Shown here: in pieces, positions 15,648 through 25,415 of the stretch
Layout of the letters: each line of letters opens with the position of its first letter
Numbering within the stretch: position 1 is the stretch's first letter
Source of the DNA: Bdellovibrio sp. ArHS
GTDB taxonomy: Bacteria > Bdellovibrionota > Bdellovibrionia > Bdellovibrionales > Bdellovibrionaceae
Direction: 5' to 3'
Assembly: GCF_000786105.1 (NCBI RefSeq)
Contig: NZ_JTEV01000016.1
Coordinates: forward strand, 62,001-126,000
DNA: 64,000 nucleotides
Notes under the pieces: model-generated
The model's input: the letters and a program-made list of their open reading frames with translations, nothing else
What the model was told of the DNA's origin: nothing
The model's database searches: none
Translations under genes and position numbers: made by a program

Positions 15648-18359
15648 TTAAGCGCCAAAAATAGATTTAATGATCTCAGCCTGTTCGATCGCGTGACGGT
15701 ACGTAGAGCCTGTTGCTGGAGAAGATCTCTCTGGACGACCCGCGTATTCAAAACCCAGCTTCATGCCGGCTTTTCCAACCACATCGACAAACTTGAAGTA
15801 CACATTCTGGAAAGCGCCCATGTTCTTAGGTTCTTCTTGAGCCCAGATCAAAGTTTTTGCCTTCGGATAAGACTTCAAAACTTCGGTGACTTGTTTTGCC
15901 GGGAAAGGATAGATCTGCTCGAGACGAACCAAAGCGATGTTATCCTTTTTCGTTTTTTCTCTTTCTTCCAACAACTCGTAGTAAAGTTTGCCGGAAACAA
16001 ACACCACTGTATCCACTTTGGATTTATCAACAGTGTCTGCAATCACTTCTTGGAATTGGCCGTTAGCCAATTCTTCCAAAGTTGAAACCGCACGCGGATG
16101 GCGAAGTAAAGACTTCGGAGACATCACGACGAGAGGTTTGCGGAAATCGCGGTGCATTTGGCGACGAAGAGCATGATAAATCTGCGCCGGAGTCGTTAAG
16201 TTGCACACTTGCATGTTGTTCTGCGCGGCCAATTGCAAAAAGCGCTCAAGACGAGCGGAAGAGTGCTCTGGACCTTGCCCTTCGTAGCCGTGAGGCAGAA
16301 GCATCACAAGACCACTCATCTGCTGCCATTTGGATTCGGCGGCCGCGATGTACTGGTCAATGACGATTTGGGCTCCGTTAACGAAGTCACCGAATTGGGC
16401 TTCCCACATCACCAGTGAACGAGGATCTTGATTCGAGTAACCATATTCAAAACCCAGTACGCCGTATTCAGAAAGAATACTTTCAGCGACCAGCAAGTTT
16501 GCTTTTGGATTCAGATCGGCCAGAGGGAAGTAAGCCTTGCCCGTTTTGAAATCGTACATACCCGCATGACGATGAGTGAAGGTGCCGCGCACGCAGTCTT
16601 CGCCAGTCAGACGAACACTGGAGCCCTCATGCAGAAGGGTTCCGTAAGCCAGAAGCTCGCCCATTCCCCAATCGATAGGATCTTTACCGGCACCCATGTT
16701 TTTACGGGTTTCCAAAAGTTTGATCAATTTTGGATGAGGAGTGAAGCCCTCGGGGAAAGAGCCGATCTTTTCACCGATCTTTTTCAGAGTGTTGATGTCA
16801 AATTTTGTGTTTGCCGGTTTTTCAAAGTCGGCATCTGTCGCGCGACGAAGACCCTGCCAAGGACCTTCGAACTTGAAGTTCTTAAGTTTCGGCGGCGTTT
16901 TCTTTGTTTCTTCAAAGATGGTTTGCAAACGATCCATCGCTTTTTGGTAAAGATCATCGACGGACTTCTGATCCAGGCTGCCTTCAGCAACCAGTTTTTT
17001 GCCGTAGATCTCACGCACGGTCGGGTGAGTTTTAATAATCTCGTACATTTGCGGTTGGGTGAATGCTGGCTCGTCACCTTCGTTGTGGCCGTACTTACGG
17101 TAACAGATCAAGTTGATTACGACGTCTTTACCGAACTCTTGACGGTAACGAAGAGCGATGTCCATCGCGCGCACGGCGCTTTCGACATCGTCACCATTTA
17201 CGTGTAGAACAGGCGTGAATGTCATTTTTGCAGCGTCAGAAGAATAACGAGTGGAGCGGGTGTCAAAACCATTGGTGGTGAAACCCACTTGGTTGTCCAG
17301 GATCACATGAATAGTTCCGCCGACGGTGTGGGATTTGACTCCGGCCATTTGCAAAACTTCCTGCACGATGCCTTGACCGGCAAAGGCCGCGTCACCGTGG
17401 ATAAGAACAGGAACCACTTTCTTACGAGTGCTGTCACCCAAAGTGTCCTGTGCTGCGCGCGCCATACCGACAGCCACCGCATTCACAGTTTCTAAGTGAG
17501 AAGGGTTGTAAGCCATCGTCACTTTGCAAGTGCCATTCGCGGTTTTCTTTTCAGAGACATAACCCAAATGATATTTGACGTCGCCATCGAAGCCTTCAAC
17601 CGGCTCGGCCAATTCCAGCGGACCGTTGAAATCTCCGAAGACGTACTCTTCACCTTTACCGAAGAAGTTCACCAGAATATTCACGCGTCCCCGGTGTGCC
17701 ATGCCGACGAAAACTTCCTGAACTTGCAGGCCCGTGCCTTTGTTCACCAACGTGTCCATCATCGGCAGAATGGAGTCAGCGCCCTCGACAGAGAAACGTT
17801 TTTTACCCACGTAACGAGTGTGGACGAATTTTTCTAAAGTCTCTGCTTTCGTCAAAGACGACAGCGCGTTTTTTTTGTCATCCAAAGAAAGTTTGCCCGC
17901 GCTGGCTGTTTCAAACTCTGTCTGCAACCATTGCACTTCTTTTGGAGAAGCATCGGAAGCCTGCAAAGCCAAAGTGCCACAATAGATTTTTTTAAGTTGG
18001 GCAATGATGTCTGAAAGAGTCGCGCCTTGTTTGCCGATCAAGGAGCCTACCTGGAATTTGGCCGATAAATCTTTTTCGCTCAAACCGAAACGCTTTAAAG
18101 ACAGCAGCTCGCTGTCTTTCGGAGCGTAAAGAGGATTCAAGTTCGCTTCCGTGTGGCCGTCAGCGCGATAAGCTTGAATCAGTTGGTAAACCGCGAGCTC
18201 TTTGTCTGACATTCCGAATTTGCCTTCTTGAGCAAACTCGACTCCCTCAAAGAAACTTCTCCATTCAACGGCAAGCGAATCCGGATTGGATTTGAAATCT
18301 GCATAAAGCTGTTCAATGTATTCAAGGTTGGCGCGATTGATGCCACTGTTATTGTTCAC
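15648..18359 (-). CDS. sucA: 2-oxoglutarate dehydrogenase E1
   Basis: Thiamine-diphosphate decarboxylase of the 2-oxoglutarate dehydrogenase complex. 903 residues, a normal length. The N-terminus (YIEQLYADFKSNPDSLAVEW) is the E2-contact region of this family; GMAHRGRVNILVNF, the ThDP/Mg loop GDAAFAGQGIVQE and LLPHGYEGQGPEHSSARLE are diagnostic. Start is GTG 18359, with GGAGA upstream. It is first in the sucA-sucB-lpd operon, divergent from gpmA over 152 nt. Confidence 0.97.
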   Translation of the reverse strand: MNNNSGINRANLEYIEQLYADFKSNPDSLAVEWRSFFEGVEFAQEGKFGMSDKELAVYQLIQAYRADGHTEANLNPLYAPKDSELLSLKRFGLSEKDLSAKFQVGSLIGKQGATLSDIIAQLKKIYCGTLALQASDASPKEVQWLQTEFETASAGKLSLDDKKNALSSLTKAETLEKFVHTRYVGKKRFSVEGADSILPMMDTLVNKGTGLQVQEVFVGMAHRGRVNILVNFFGKGEEYVFGDFNGPLELAEPVEGFDGDVKYHLGYVSEKKTANGTCKVTMAYNPSHLETVNAVAVGMARAAQDTLGDSTRKKVVPVLIHGDAAFAGQGIVQEVLQMAGVKSHTVGGTIHVILDNQVGFTTNGFDTRSTRYSSDAAKMTFTPVLHVNGDDVESAVRAMDIALRYRQEFGKDVVINLICYRKYGHNEGDEPAFTQPQMYEIIKTHPTVREIYGKKLVAEGSLDQKSVDDLYQKAMDRLQTIFEETKKTPPKLKNFKFEGPWQGLRRATDADFEKPANTKFDINTLKKIGEKIGSFPEGFTPHPKLIKLLETRKNMGAGKDPIDWGMGELLAYGTLLHEGSSVRLTGEDCVRGTFTHRHAGMYDFKTGKAYFPLADLNPKANLLVAESILSEYGVLGFEYGYSNQDPRSLVMWEAQFGDFVNGAQIVIDQYIAAAESKWQQMSGLVMLLPHGYEGQGPEHSSARLERFLQLAAQNNMQVCNLTTPAQIYHALRRQMHRDFRKPLVVMSPKSLLRHPRAVSTLEELANGQFQEVIADTVDKSKVDTVVFVSGKLYYELLEEREKTKKDNIALVRLEQIYPFPAKQVTEVLKSYPKAKTLIWAQEEPKNMGAFQNVYFKFVDVVGKAGMKLGFEYAGRPERSSPATGSTYRHAIEQAEIIKSIFGA

Positions 18360-18511
18360 GGTGTTTTCTCCACGTTTTAGACGCCTGCTAATTTTTCAAA
18401 AAGTCGGGAGTTTGACACGCCTTAATGCGCGGCAATATCGCAAGCTTTTGATGTAAAAGAAGGCCTTGCCATGATAGCTCTTTTTCTATGTAAATTGAAG
18501 GAGTTTAAACT

Positions 18512-19258
18512 GTGTATAAGTTAGTTCTAATTCGGCACGGTGAGAGTGTGTGGAACCAGGAAAACCGATTTACCGGATGGCAAGACGTTGATCTTTCAGA
18601 AAAAGGTCGAGCCGAAGCTCTAAAAGGCGGGAAAGCTCTCAAAGATAAGGGCTTTAGCTTTGATGTCGCCTATACCAGCATGTTGAAAAGAGCGATCAAA
18701 ACTTTGAACTTCGTTTTGGATGAAGTAGACCAAGTGTGGCTTCCAGTCCACAAAGACTGGCGCTTGAACGAGCGGCATTATGGAGCTCTGCAAGGTCTGA
18801 ACAAGGCCGAAACTGCGGCTCGTCATGGCGAAGATCAAGTGCAGATTTGGCGACGAAGTTATGATGTTCCGCCTCCCGCAATGGATGTGAACGATCCTCG
18901 CCATCCTTCTCACGATCCGCGTTACAAAGACGTCGACCCCAAAATTTTGCCTAGCCAAGAGTCATTGAAAGACACAGTCGCACGCTTTCTGCCTTTGTGG
19001 AACAACACGATTGCACCAACAATCAAGTCTGGGAAGAACGTTTTGATCGTGGCGCACGGAAACAGTCTGCGGGCTTTGATGCAGCACCTGGAAGGGATGA
19101 CTCCTGAAGAAATCATGGGCGTCAACATGCCGACGGGTATTCCGATGATGTATGAGTTGGACGCAAACTTTAAGGTCCTGAAAAAAGAATTTATCGGTGA
19201 TCCCGAGGAAGTGAACGCCGCCATCGCGGCCGTCGCCAATCAGGGTAAAGCCAAGTAA
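18512..19258 (+). CDS. gpmA: 2,3-bisphosphoglycerate-dependent phosphoglycerate mutase
   Basis: Interconverts 3- and 2-phosphoglycerate in glycolysis and gluconeogenesis. 248 residues. The phospho-acceptor His9 lies in [29 protein letters not shown] and [10 protein letters not shown] give the other active-site residues. It starts at GTG 18512 with GAAGGAG eight bases upstream. It is a single gene followed by a 12-bp hairpin. Confidence 0.97.
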   Translation: MYKLVLIRHGESVWNQENRFTGWQDVDLSEKGRAEALKGGKALKDKGFSFDVAYTSMLKRAIKTLNFVLDEVDQVWLPVHKDWRLNERHYGALQGLNKAETAARHGEDQVQIWRRSYDVPPPAMDVNDPRHPSHDPRYKDVDPKILPSQESLKDTVARFLPLWNNTIAPTIKSGKNVLIVAHGNSLRALMQHLEGMTPEEIMGVNMPTGIPMMYELDANFKVLKKEFIGDPEEVNAAIAAVANQGKAK

Positions 19259-19313
19259 AGGCCTTCTTTCTCTATTCGAAACGAAGAGTGTCTCAGAGTG
19301 AAGCGATAAGAGT

Positions 19314-19349
19314 GAAAGTCCGGTAAAACAGGGGGTGTACCGGACTTTC
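19314..19349. terminator. 12-bp hairpin after gpmA
   Basis: GAAAGTCCGGTA pairs perfectly with TACCGGACTTTC around a 12-nt G-rich loop. There is no T-run after it, so it is either a rho-dependent or stabilising 3' structure of gpmA, or a leader element of the pilin-like operon that begins 53 nt later. Confidence 0.45.
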
Positions 19350-19402
19350 GTATCTTAAGTTTGATATCCTGTGTGTCGATAGGGGCAGATAGGAGATTCG
19401 CC

Positions 19403-22156
19403 ATGAAACCACTCTTCTGGCTAGAACGTTCTATCTTGAAGCAAAATAATAAAGGAAGCGCTTTTGTTCAGGCCCTTCTCGCCGTCGGTATTGTCGGCGT
19501 CATGCTTTATTTTCTATCTCCGCAAGTCATTAAACATCGTCAACAGGTGACCAAAACAGCGTCAATCATCACGGCCCGTCTGGCTTTGCACTCAATGATG
19601 GATTTTACCTTATTTGGTATCAAACAACGCTGGTGTTTTTCCAAAGACTGGATGCCGGAAAAATGCGGTGACTCGATGACGGCGGTCTTGGCGCATCCTC
19701 GCTCTATTGAGCGGATGTTGATGAAGGCCGAAACGGTGAATTTCCTAAGACTGGCTGGCGTCGCGAATCCGGATAAGGCGCCGCTTTATAGTTTTGGCGA
19801 AACCATTTCATTGAAATCTTTCAGTGCTCTTCATCCAGTTTACAAAATCGTGTCTGAGTTAAAGGGCTATAAGACAGAGGCCGTGCGGATTGAAATCACT
19901 CGCGATAGCCGCGGTATTATTCCTGAGTATGGGCGAGAACTTTATTTAATCGTCAAGATCAGTCTTCTGGATGGTGTCGGCAAGCCCCTGCAAGTCGGAG
20001 GCAGCGAGCTCACTACGACGTCGAAAGTGGGTGTGTATCCACGCGAAGTCGGCAGTTTTGCTTTGTTAGTCGCTGGTGATCTGCATCTGGATAAAGAAAA
20101 TCGCAGTGGCGTTCCCGAAGCAAAAGGGGATGCGGCTTTAAAACAATTTCCTTCGCGGAATGACCGCGTGAAGTATCCCGGACTGATTTTTGAAAGTCCG
20201 GTCTTTGTGAACGGAGCGGTTCGTTTGCCCGAAGCTCCCGATGTGGAAACTGATGAAAAAGGTCTTGATACTATTTATACTCCGGTGACCTTCAAAGATA
20301 AGCTTGTCCTGGGAGAAGGTCCGATCCTTCGTCAGAATGTTGAATTTCAACCGCGCACCGCGGGTTCTTCGACGGACCAGTTTTGGGCGAATATTCGTCA
20401 GTTCGGCGGCTTTCAAAAAGGTGTCGAGCTGGATGGAACGCGAGATTTGGGTCTGGATTTTCTTTCCGGAGCCCAGACTAGCGGCCAAACGGTGGACCCT
20501 TCGGATCTTAAAAAATGCGTTGAGTACAACCTTTCAAAATATGATCTGAAAAGCACCTTGAATAGTGAGTTGCGCGGGCAGATTTTGCAAAATACAGGTA
20601 GCAAGCATCAGTACCGTCTGGGATTGACGGATAAAAATCGTTTCAATCCGCAGACGGGCGAAGTGGATTCGCCGAGTGTGATCAAGGGCTTTTTGAACGC
20701 GTGGAATTTGGATAAGAAGGAATCGGCGGTGGCGAAATTCCGGATGAATTTCGGAGACTCTGTGATCGTCACGGGTGAGATCCCAGATAATGGCACCGTG
20801 ACGTTAGAGCCCAAAATCGACCTTTCGGGACTAAAAAACACAATCAAGCGAAATTTGGCAGACGCCCAATTGGCTAAAGACCGATACGAGCAGGACCTCC
20901 GAGAAATTGAAAATGCCTTGGCGCGTGCCAAACAAGACCTGGATCAGGCGGAAGATCAATTGCGCGAGGCTCGCGACAAAAAAGACCGCGATCGTATTGC
21001 GCGTTTGGAAGACCGAATTAACGATATCGAAAGACAGATCCGCGAAATCGAAAGAGCCAAAGAAAACAAAAAGAACGACATTGCTCGCGCGGAAGAGCAA
21101 GTGACAATGTATGAAAGACAATTGGCGGCCGTTGAATCCAAGCAGGGGATTCAGCCGAAAGTTCGTATCGCGGTGAAATACCCCAAAGATCCCAATAATC
21201 CCAACACCGATGCTGTTGGGAATGCCTCTTTCCGTGATTTAGAAGTGACTTTTGAAAATGAAGAGATGCTGGTCGATAGCAACGGCAATCCTTTATCACT
21301 AAATATGCGTTTGGAAGCGTATGACGTCTCGTATTTCAAAAAGTATTCGTTACGTCCCTGGTCTTCAAACAACGTGGGCACTTTGCAGTTCAACCGTGAA
21401 GGCGGCGCCATCAAGGGGTCTCAGTATCTGACCGACAAAGATGGACGGTACCGTGGTGATCTGCCGACTGAAAACGCCTATAAAAACTACGATTTGATTT
21501 GTAAGACGCCAGAAAACTCTGCCTTCGGCCTGAGCGATTGGGGACTGTCGTTTGCGCCAAATTCGCGTTTCTCGTGGGCGTTTACGGATAAGTATGAAGA
21601 TCGCACGGATATCATCTTGGATGGCAATAACTCTTATAGATCGAGCGGCTATTCGAAAGTCGATTTCATCGTAAAGTCCGTGGCGCGCCGATGCATCATT
21701 AAAAGCACGGCCAACTTTGTCACGGGATTTTTCACTTGTGAAAAACTGGTGATTGAACCGCGCTCTTCCGAGTTAAGAATCATCGGAAGCTTCATCGTGA
21801 CTAATGGAATAGAAATTGACGACACGGCCTACGATGCAGGTATTCGCTGGAGTACGATCTATCACCCCATGGCAACTTACGAGCTGCGCCAGGCCCACGT
21901 CTTAAAGGGTGTGAACGGGCAGGATTGTTCGACGATCGCCCGCTATCCCGTATGGCATCCGTATCCTTCGATGTTAAATGTCGCGAATCTTTATCGCTGT
22001 AATTCCATCGTGCTTCGTTCAAAGGCCGATCCTTTCCGTTGGACTTCGGTGGACCCGGACTGCGGCCTTTCGTCATCAACGGGTACCGCGACTACTTGTA
22101 AGAACCGTCTGGTGCATTTTTACGTCTTGGAAATCTCACGGGAGTCCGGCATATGA
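19403..22156 (+). CDS. Giant prepilin-type protein with central coiled coil
   Basis: 917 residues. The N-terminus has a type IV prepilin layout: a short basic leader, Gly18, then a hydrophobic helix SAFVQALLAVGIVGVMLYFL. Position +5 after the cut is Gln, not Glu, as in tip-type pseudopilins that lack Glu5 (GspK is the known example). Residues about 476-582 form a strongly charged coiled coil. The C-terminal third is beta-rich with several Cys. AGGAG precedes ATG 19403. Two further prepilin genes follow with start/stop overlaps. It is about three times the size of known GspK/PilX proteins. The exact role is unknown. Confidence 0.75.
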   Translation: MKPLFWLERSILKQNNKGSAFVQALLAVGIVGVMLYFLSPQVIKHRQQVTKTASIITARLALHSMMDFTLFGIKQRWCFSKDWMPEKCGDSMTAVLAHPRSIERMLMKAETVNFLRLAGVANPDKAPLYSFGETISLKSFSALHPVYKIVSELKGYKTEAVRIEITRDSRGIIPEYGRELYLIVKISLLDGVGKPLQVGGSELTTTSKVGVYPREVGSFALLVAGDLHLDKENRSGVPEAKGDAALKQFPSRNDRVKYPGLIFESPVFVNGAVRLPEAPDVETDEKGLDTIYTPVTFKDKLVLGEGPILRQNVEFQPRTAGSSTDQFWANIRQFGGFQKGVELDGTRDLGLDFLSGAQTSGQTVDPSDLKKCVEYNLSKYDLKSTLNSELRGQILQNTGSKHQYRLGLTDKNRFNPQTGEVDSPSVIKGFLNAWNLDKKESAVAKFRMNFGDSVIVTGEIPDNGTVTLEPKIDLSGLKNTIKRNLADAQLAKDRYEQDLREIENALARAKQDLDQAEDQLREARDKKDRDRIARLEDRINDIERQIREIERAKENKKNDIARAEEQVTMYERQLAAVESKQGIQPKVRIAVKYPKDPNNPNTDAVGNASFRDLEVTFENEEMLVDSNGNPLSLNMRLEAYDVSYFKKYSLRPWSSNNVGTLQFNREGGAIKGSQYLTDKDGRYRGDLPTENAYKNYDLICKTPENSAFGLSDWGLSFAPNSRFSWAFTDKYEDRTDIILDGNNSYRSSGYSKVDFIVKSVARRCIIKSTANFVTGFFTCEKLVIEPRSSELRIIGSFIVTNGIEIDDTAYDAGIRWSTIYHPMATYELRQAHVLKGVNGQDCSTIARYPVWHPYPSMLNVANLYRCNSIVLRSKADPFRWTSVDPDCGLSSSTGTATTCKNRLVHFYVLEISRESGI

Positions 22157-22647
22157 TGGCGCAGATCAAAAACCAAAAAGGTCTATCTATCTTAGAGTCG
22201 CTGTTGGGAATGGCGATGATCACGCTGGTGGGGTCTTTCTTTATTTCCGGCACCATCAATATGCGTAAAGTGGCGAAGGAAAGCGGAACGAAAAATTCGT
22301 TGTACAAACAAATCAATGACGTCATTGAAAATATCCGTCCCAACGTGCGCATGTATCAGATCAATTATTTTACTTCTGACAAATCTCGCAGTGAAGCTTT
22401 GGCCTTGGAAAAACTGCCAATGGCTTGGGGAAATGGAAAGATTTTACCAGCGAAAGACTGCACAGAGTGTCCAGGCCGTTATGGCTTTGTGGTGCAAGCC
22501 TCACCGGACTTTAAAGGCTTGTACATTGTGACTGTGCGCCTGAGCCACAAGGATTGGGCGCAGGCTCAGTCCGGAGGCGATATGAATGCTATTCAGGCGG
22601 GGAACTATGGTTTCGTGGACTATCAATTTGTGGTGAATTCACAATGA
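22153..22647 (+). CDS. Prepilin-type protein (minor pilin/pseudopilin)
   Basis: 164 residues. The leader MMAQIKNQKG is followed by LSILESLLGMAMITLVGSFF, with the conserved Glu at +5 of the predicted prepilin peptidase site. Size and position resemble PilV/GspI-type minor pilins. Two Cys (DCTECPG) suit a pilin disulfide. The start overlaps the stop of the giant prepilin gene, and its stop overlaps the next start, so translation is coupled. ATG 22156 is an alternative start. Confidence 0.8.
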   Translation: MMAQIKNQKGLSILESLLGMAMITLVGSFFISGTINMRKVAKESGTKNSLYKQINDVIENIRPNVRMYQINYFTSDKSRSEALALEKLPMAWGNGKILPAKDCTECPGRYGFVVQASPDFKGLYIVTVRLSHKDWAQAQSGGDMNAIQAGNYGFVDYQFVVNSQ

Positions 22648-23609
22648 GTTTAAATCAAAAAGGTTTTTCTTTAGCAGAGATGGTAGTCGGTGTTGCCCTT
22701 CTGGGTATCATGGGCATGGTTGCGGCTTCGTTCTTCGTCTTCACGGCAAAAACCAAAGAAGAAATCACGAACGAGATCGAAGACAAAGTTGATAACATTA
22801 TCGCCGAGCGAATGATTTTGAAGGATCTGAAATTTTCCGAGCCTTCGTTTAATAACGTGCTGATTACCGACGACACAGGGTTTCGATTTTTCGACTACGT
22901 TTCTGATGTCAGCGGAGACCCCGAGTATGAATCTCCACGCAAGCTGACTTTAGAGTTCGGGCGTCGTAACGAGTTCGTCTTTATTACCACCAACGATAAG
23001 TTGGGCACGATGATGTACACGCCGGCGGTGGCTTATGAGCTTGGGGCTTTGCCTGCGAGTGCCATGGAAGAAGCGTCTTTGACTTTCAAATCTTTGAATA
23101 AAGGCAATGAAGTTTCCAAATCCAGTCCGGCCATTTGGCAGGTGGGAAATCTTCTGATGTTGGATTCTCCCGCAGCTGTTCGTGAAATGACGGCGACGGG
23201 TCCGAATTACAAAGTTCCTGCGCGTTCACCGATTTTCGTGGGGTCCGTGATTGCTCCAGGGGAATCTCGATTAAGCCCTTTGAATCTTCCCGGCTTTCTG
23301 AATCGGACTCATCCACTGTATCCAAACGAGACAATTCAAGACGAAGATAAGTTCTTAAGGGATATACCGCCGATGGGGGGCGCGGCTCCTCTTGTGCGCT
23401 TGAAAGCCGTGAATATTATCAAGTATTATTTAGACAAGGACCCGCAAACGAAGACAGTCAATCTTTTGCGTTCTGTTTATAAGAACAATACGTTTTCGCA
23501 GGGTCAACTATTTGCAGCTGGCGTGTCTAGAGTTGTCTTCTCTAGAAATAACGCACGAGATTCTTTGATTTATTATCAAATTATTCGTCCACAAGATGTG
23601 GGCAAATAA
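22644..23609 (+). CDS. Prepilin-type protein (PilW/GspJ-like)
   Basis: 321 residues. The leader MSLNQKG is cut before FSLAEMVVGVALLGIMGMVA, with Glu at +5. Length and order fit larger minor pilins such as PilW or GspJ. I chose ATG 22644, which overlaps the preceding stop as ATGA; the open frame continues 30 codons further up inside the previous gene. Export and assembly would need a prepilin peptidase and a pilus or type II machine encoded elsewhere. Confidence 0.8.
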   Translation: MSLNQKGFSLAEMVVGVALLGIMGMVAASFFVFTAKTKEEITNEIEDKVDNIIAERMILKDLKFSEPSFNNVLITDDTGFRFFDYVSDVSGDPEYESPRKLTLEFGRRNEFVFITTNDKLGTMMYTPAVAYELGALPASAMEEASLTFKSLNKGNEVSKSSPAIWQVGNLLMLDSPAAVREMTATGPNYKVPARSPIFVGSVIAPGESRLSPLNLPGFLNRTHPLYPNETIQDEDKFLRDIPPMGGAAPLVRLKAVNIIKYYLDKDPQTKTVNLLRSVYKNNTFSQGQLFAAGVSRVVFSRNNARDSLIYYQIIRPQDVGK

Positions 23610-23641
23610 GGTTCGTTTAAGGGGAAAACAAGGGGGCTTGT

Positions 23642-24784
23642 ATGTTTCTTAGAAGATGGCTATCGCTGCCACTTTTGTTCGGCATCGGGGTTTACGCACA
23701 GGCGGAACAACAACCCGCAGCCGTGAATTCCGGCGTCGGTGGTACAGCGGGATTTCAAGGTGTCGTGCTTTCGGGGCAAGTAACCCGGGCAGCACAAAAC
23801 TCAATCACAGTGAATATTACGAATACGTGTTTCGGGACGAACCTGCGTTCGGTGTCCAATCCGATCGCCAGAAACGCGACCGTCGAATTGAATCTGGCAA
23901 TTAATGACAAAGGGACGGTGAAACAGTACTTTGTTAGATATCCATCGGACGTGGTTTCCAAAGCGGGGAATGACACGGTTGTGGCTCTGACCGGGGAAAA
24001 TGTAACCTCGGGGGTTGTCGCCTCTTATGCGGGAAACAGCGTGCGCATGGTGATCCCGGTGACAGTGACAAGCATGGTCGATGAAGAGGGAAATATCAGT
24101 GAGGACTTCGATGTGAAGTTGCACGGAACCTCGTTCACGCAAAAATTTGCGCCGCATGCAGGCCAGCAGTACATGGGAACTAACGGTCCTCTGTCAGCCA
24201 GTGTCTATACCAGTGCTTCCAAAGACGGACGTCAGTACAATGTGTCCGCGTTCTTTCCTGGGGAAAACGGCTACTGTGGCGGCTATTATTCGCCACTGAT
24301 GGTGTTCTTTGATGATCAGCGCCCACGCTTTGAAGGGAAGTCTCAATTCCCATTGAATCCTTCGGGCAAAACGTCTTGGCCAGAAGCCAAAGCTCCCGGA
24401 GCCTTCGTGGCTTTGGATCGTGATGGCGATAAAAAAATCACCAAAGCGGACGAGTTGTTCGGTAATGAAGGTGAAAAATTCAAGAATGGTTTTGAAGCTC
24501 TGAAAGAGCTCGATTCCAACGGCGACGGCGTGATTGATAAAAACGACAAAGACTTCGCCAAGCTTCTTTTGTGGTTCGATAAAAACGGAGATGGCAAGTC
24601 ACAGGCATCAGAGCTGGTGCCGTTAAAATCCCGTATTAAATCCATTTCTTTGCAATACGATGAAAGTGCAAAAACGCCGTTCGGTGCGCGAGCTGAAGCT
24701 CGGGAAAGAAGTACTTTTGTCTTTATTGAAAAAGGAAAAGAGAAGCAGGGATCTATTGTCGATGTGTGGTTCTCGCCAGAATAA
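23642..24784 (+). CDS. Secreted EF-hand calcium-binding protein
   Basis: 380 residues with a signal peptide (MFLRRWLSLPLLFGIGVYAQA). An N-terminal beta-rich region (about 30-240) is followed by three calcium-loop motifs: DRDGDKKITKADE, DSNGDGVIDKNDKDF and DKNGDGKSQASEL, giving dockerin/EF-hand-like sites. It starts 32 nt after the third prepilin gene with an AAGGGGG site and ends at a terminator, so it is probably the last gene of the pilin-like operon. The link to the pilin-like proteins is inferred from position. Confidence 0.8.
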   Translation: MFLRRWLSLPLLFGIGVYAQAEQQPAAVNSGVGGTAGFQGVVLSGQVTRAAQNSITVNITNTCFGTNLRSVSNPIARNATVELNLAINDKGTVKQYFVRYPSDVVSKAGNDTVVALTGENVTSGVVASYAGNSVRMVIPVTVTSMVDEEGNISEDFDVKLHGTSFTQKFAPHAGQQYMGTNGPLSASVYTSASKDGRQYNVSAFFPGENGYCGGYYSPLMVFFDDQRPRFEGKSQFPLNPSGKTSWPEAKAPGAFVALDRDGDKKITKADELFGNEGEKFKNGFEALKELDSNGDGVIDKNDKDFAKLLLWFDKNGDGKSQASELVPLKSRIKSISLQYDESAKTPFGARAEARERSTFVFIEKGKEKQGSIVDVWFSPE

Positions 24785-24808
24785 ATTCTGATCGCAAATT
24801 CCCAATTA

Positions 24809-24833
24809 AAACGGCGCTTAGAAAGCGCCGTTT
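24809..24833. terminator. Rho-independent terminator of the pilin-like operon
   Basis: AAACGGCGCTT pairs perfectly with AAGCGCCGTTT around a three-base loop, followed by a T-rich stretch. It closes the unit ending with the EF-hand gene. Confidence 0.8.
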
Positions 24834-24884
24834 CTATTTGTCCCTCATCAGTCTTTAACTTTTAACAGAAACGTCGGCGTTCTG

Positions 24885-24912
24885 TTGACGCCTTTGATGA
24901 GCGTTCGATAAT
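24885..24912 (+). promoter_or_regulatory. Candidate sigma-70-type promoter for hsp20
   Basis: TTGACG and GATAAT are separated by 16 nt and end 26 nt before the hsp20 start codon. No clear heat-shock sigma or CIRCE-type element was found. Confidence 0.4.
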
Positions 24913-24938
24913 CAGAGTCCAATATCAAAGGAGGACTT

Positions 24939-25367
24939 ATGCCGATGCGTTCACTCTCACCTTGGAGTCAGCGTTCGCAAAGAGATTTGGTCAGTCAACT
25001 GGAAGAATTCATGAACGAGTTTGATCGTTTTCCCGCAACTCGGGGGATGGCGGATTTTTCGCCAGCTGTCGACATGGAAGATAAGAATGACATGTATCTT
25101 GTGACCGTGGATTTGCCGGGAATGAAGAAAGATCAGATCAAAATCGATTTAAATGACAATATCCTGACAATTTCTGGAGAGCGCAAACGCGAAACTAAAG
25201 AAGAGGGCAAATACACGGAAAGATCTTATGGCCGTTTTATGCGCAGTTTTACTTTGCCCTCGATGGTGAGTGCGGAAAAGATTGAAGCTCGTTTTGAAGA
25301 CGGTGTTTTGCACATTAATCTTCCCAAAGCGGAAAGCTCAAAAGGCCGCAGTATCAAGATTATGTAG
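24939..25367 (+). CDS. Small heat shock protein, Hsp20 family
   Basis: 142-residue ATP-independent holdase chaperone that keeps unfolding proteins soluble. An N-terminal arm precedes an alpha-crystallin domain (about 43-135) with VDLPGMKKDQIKIDL, ILTISGERK and the hallmark FEDGVLHINLPK. The C-terminal RSIKIM carries the I-x-I motif that docks oligomers. GGAGG precedes the ATG. It is transcribed alone from a candidate promoter after a terminator. Confidence 0.95.
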   Translation: MPMRSLSPWSQRSQRDLVSQLEEFMNEFDRFPATRGMADFSPAVDMEDKNDMYLVTVDLPGMKKDQIKIDLNDNILTISGERKRETKEEGKYTERSYGRFMRSFTLPSMVSAEKIEARFEDGVLHINLPKAESSKGRSIKIM

Positions 25368-25415
25368 TCCGATTGTTTTTACTTGATCCTTGATGCCCAT
25401 GTGTTTGAATGAATC

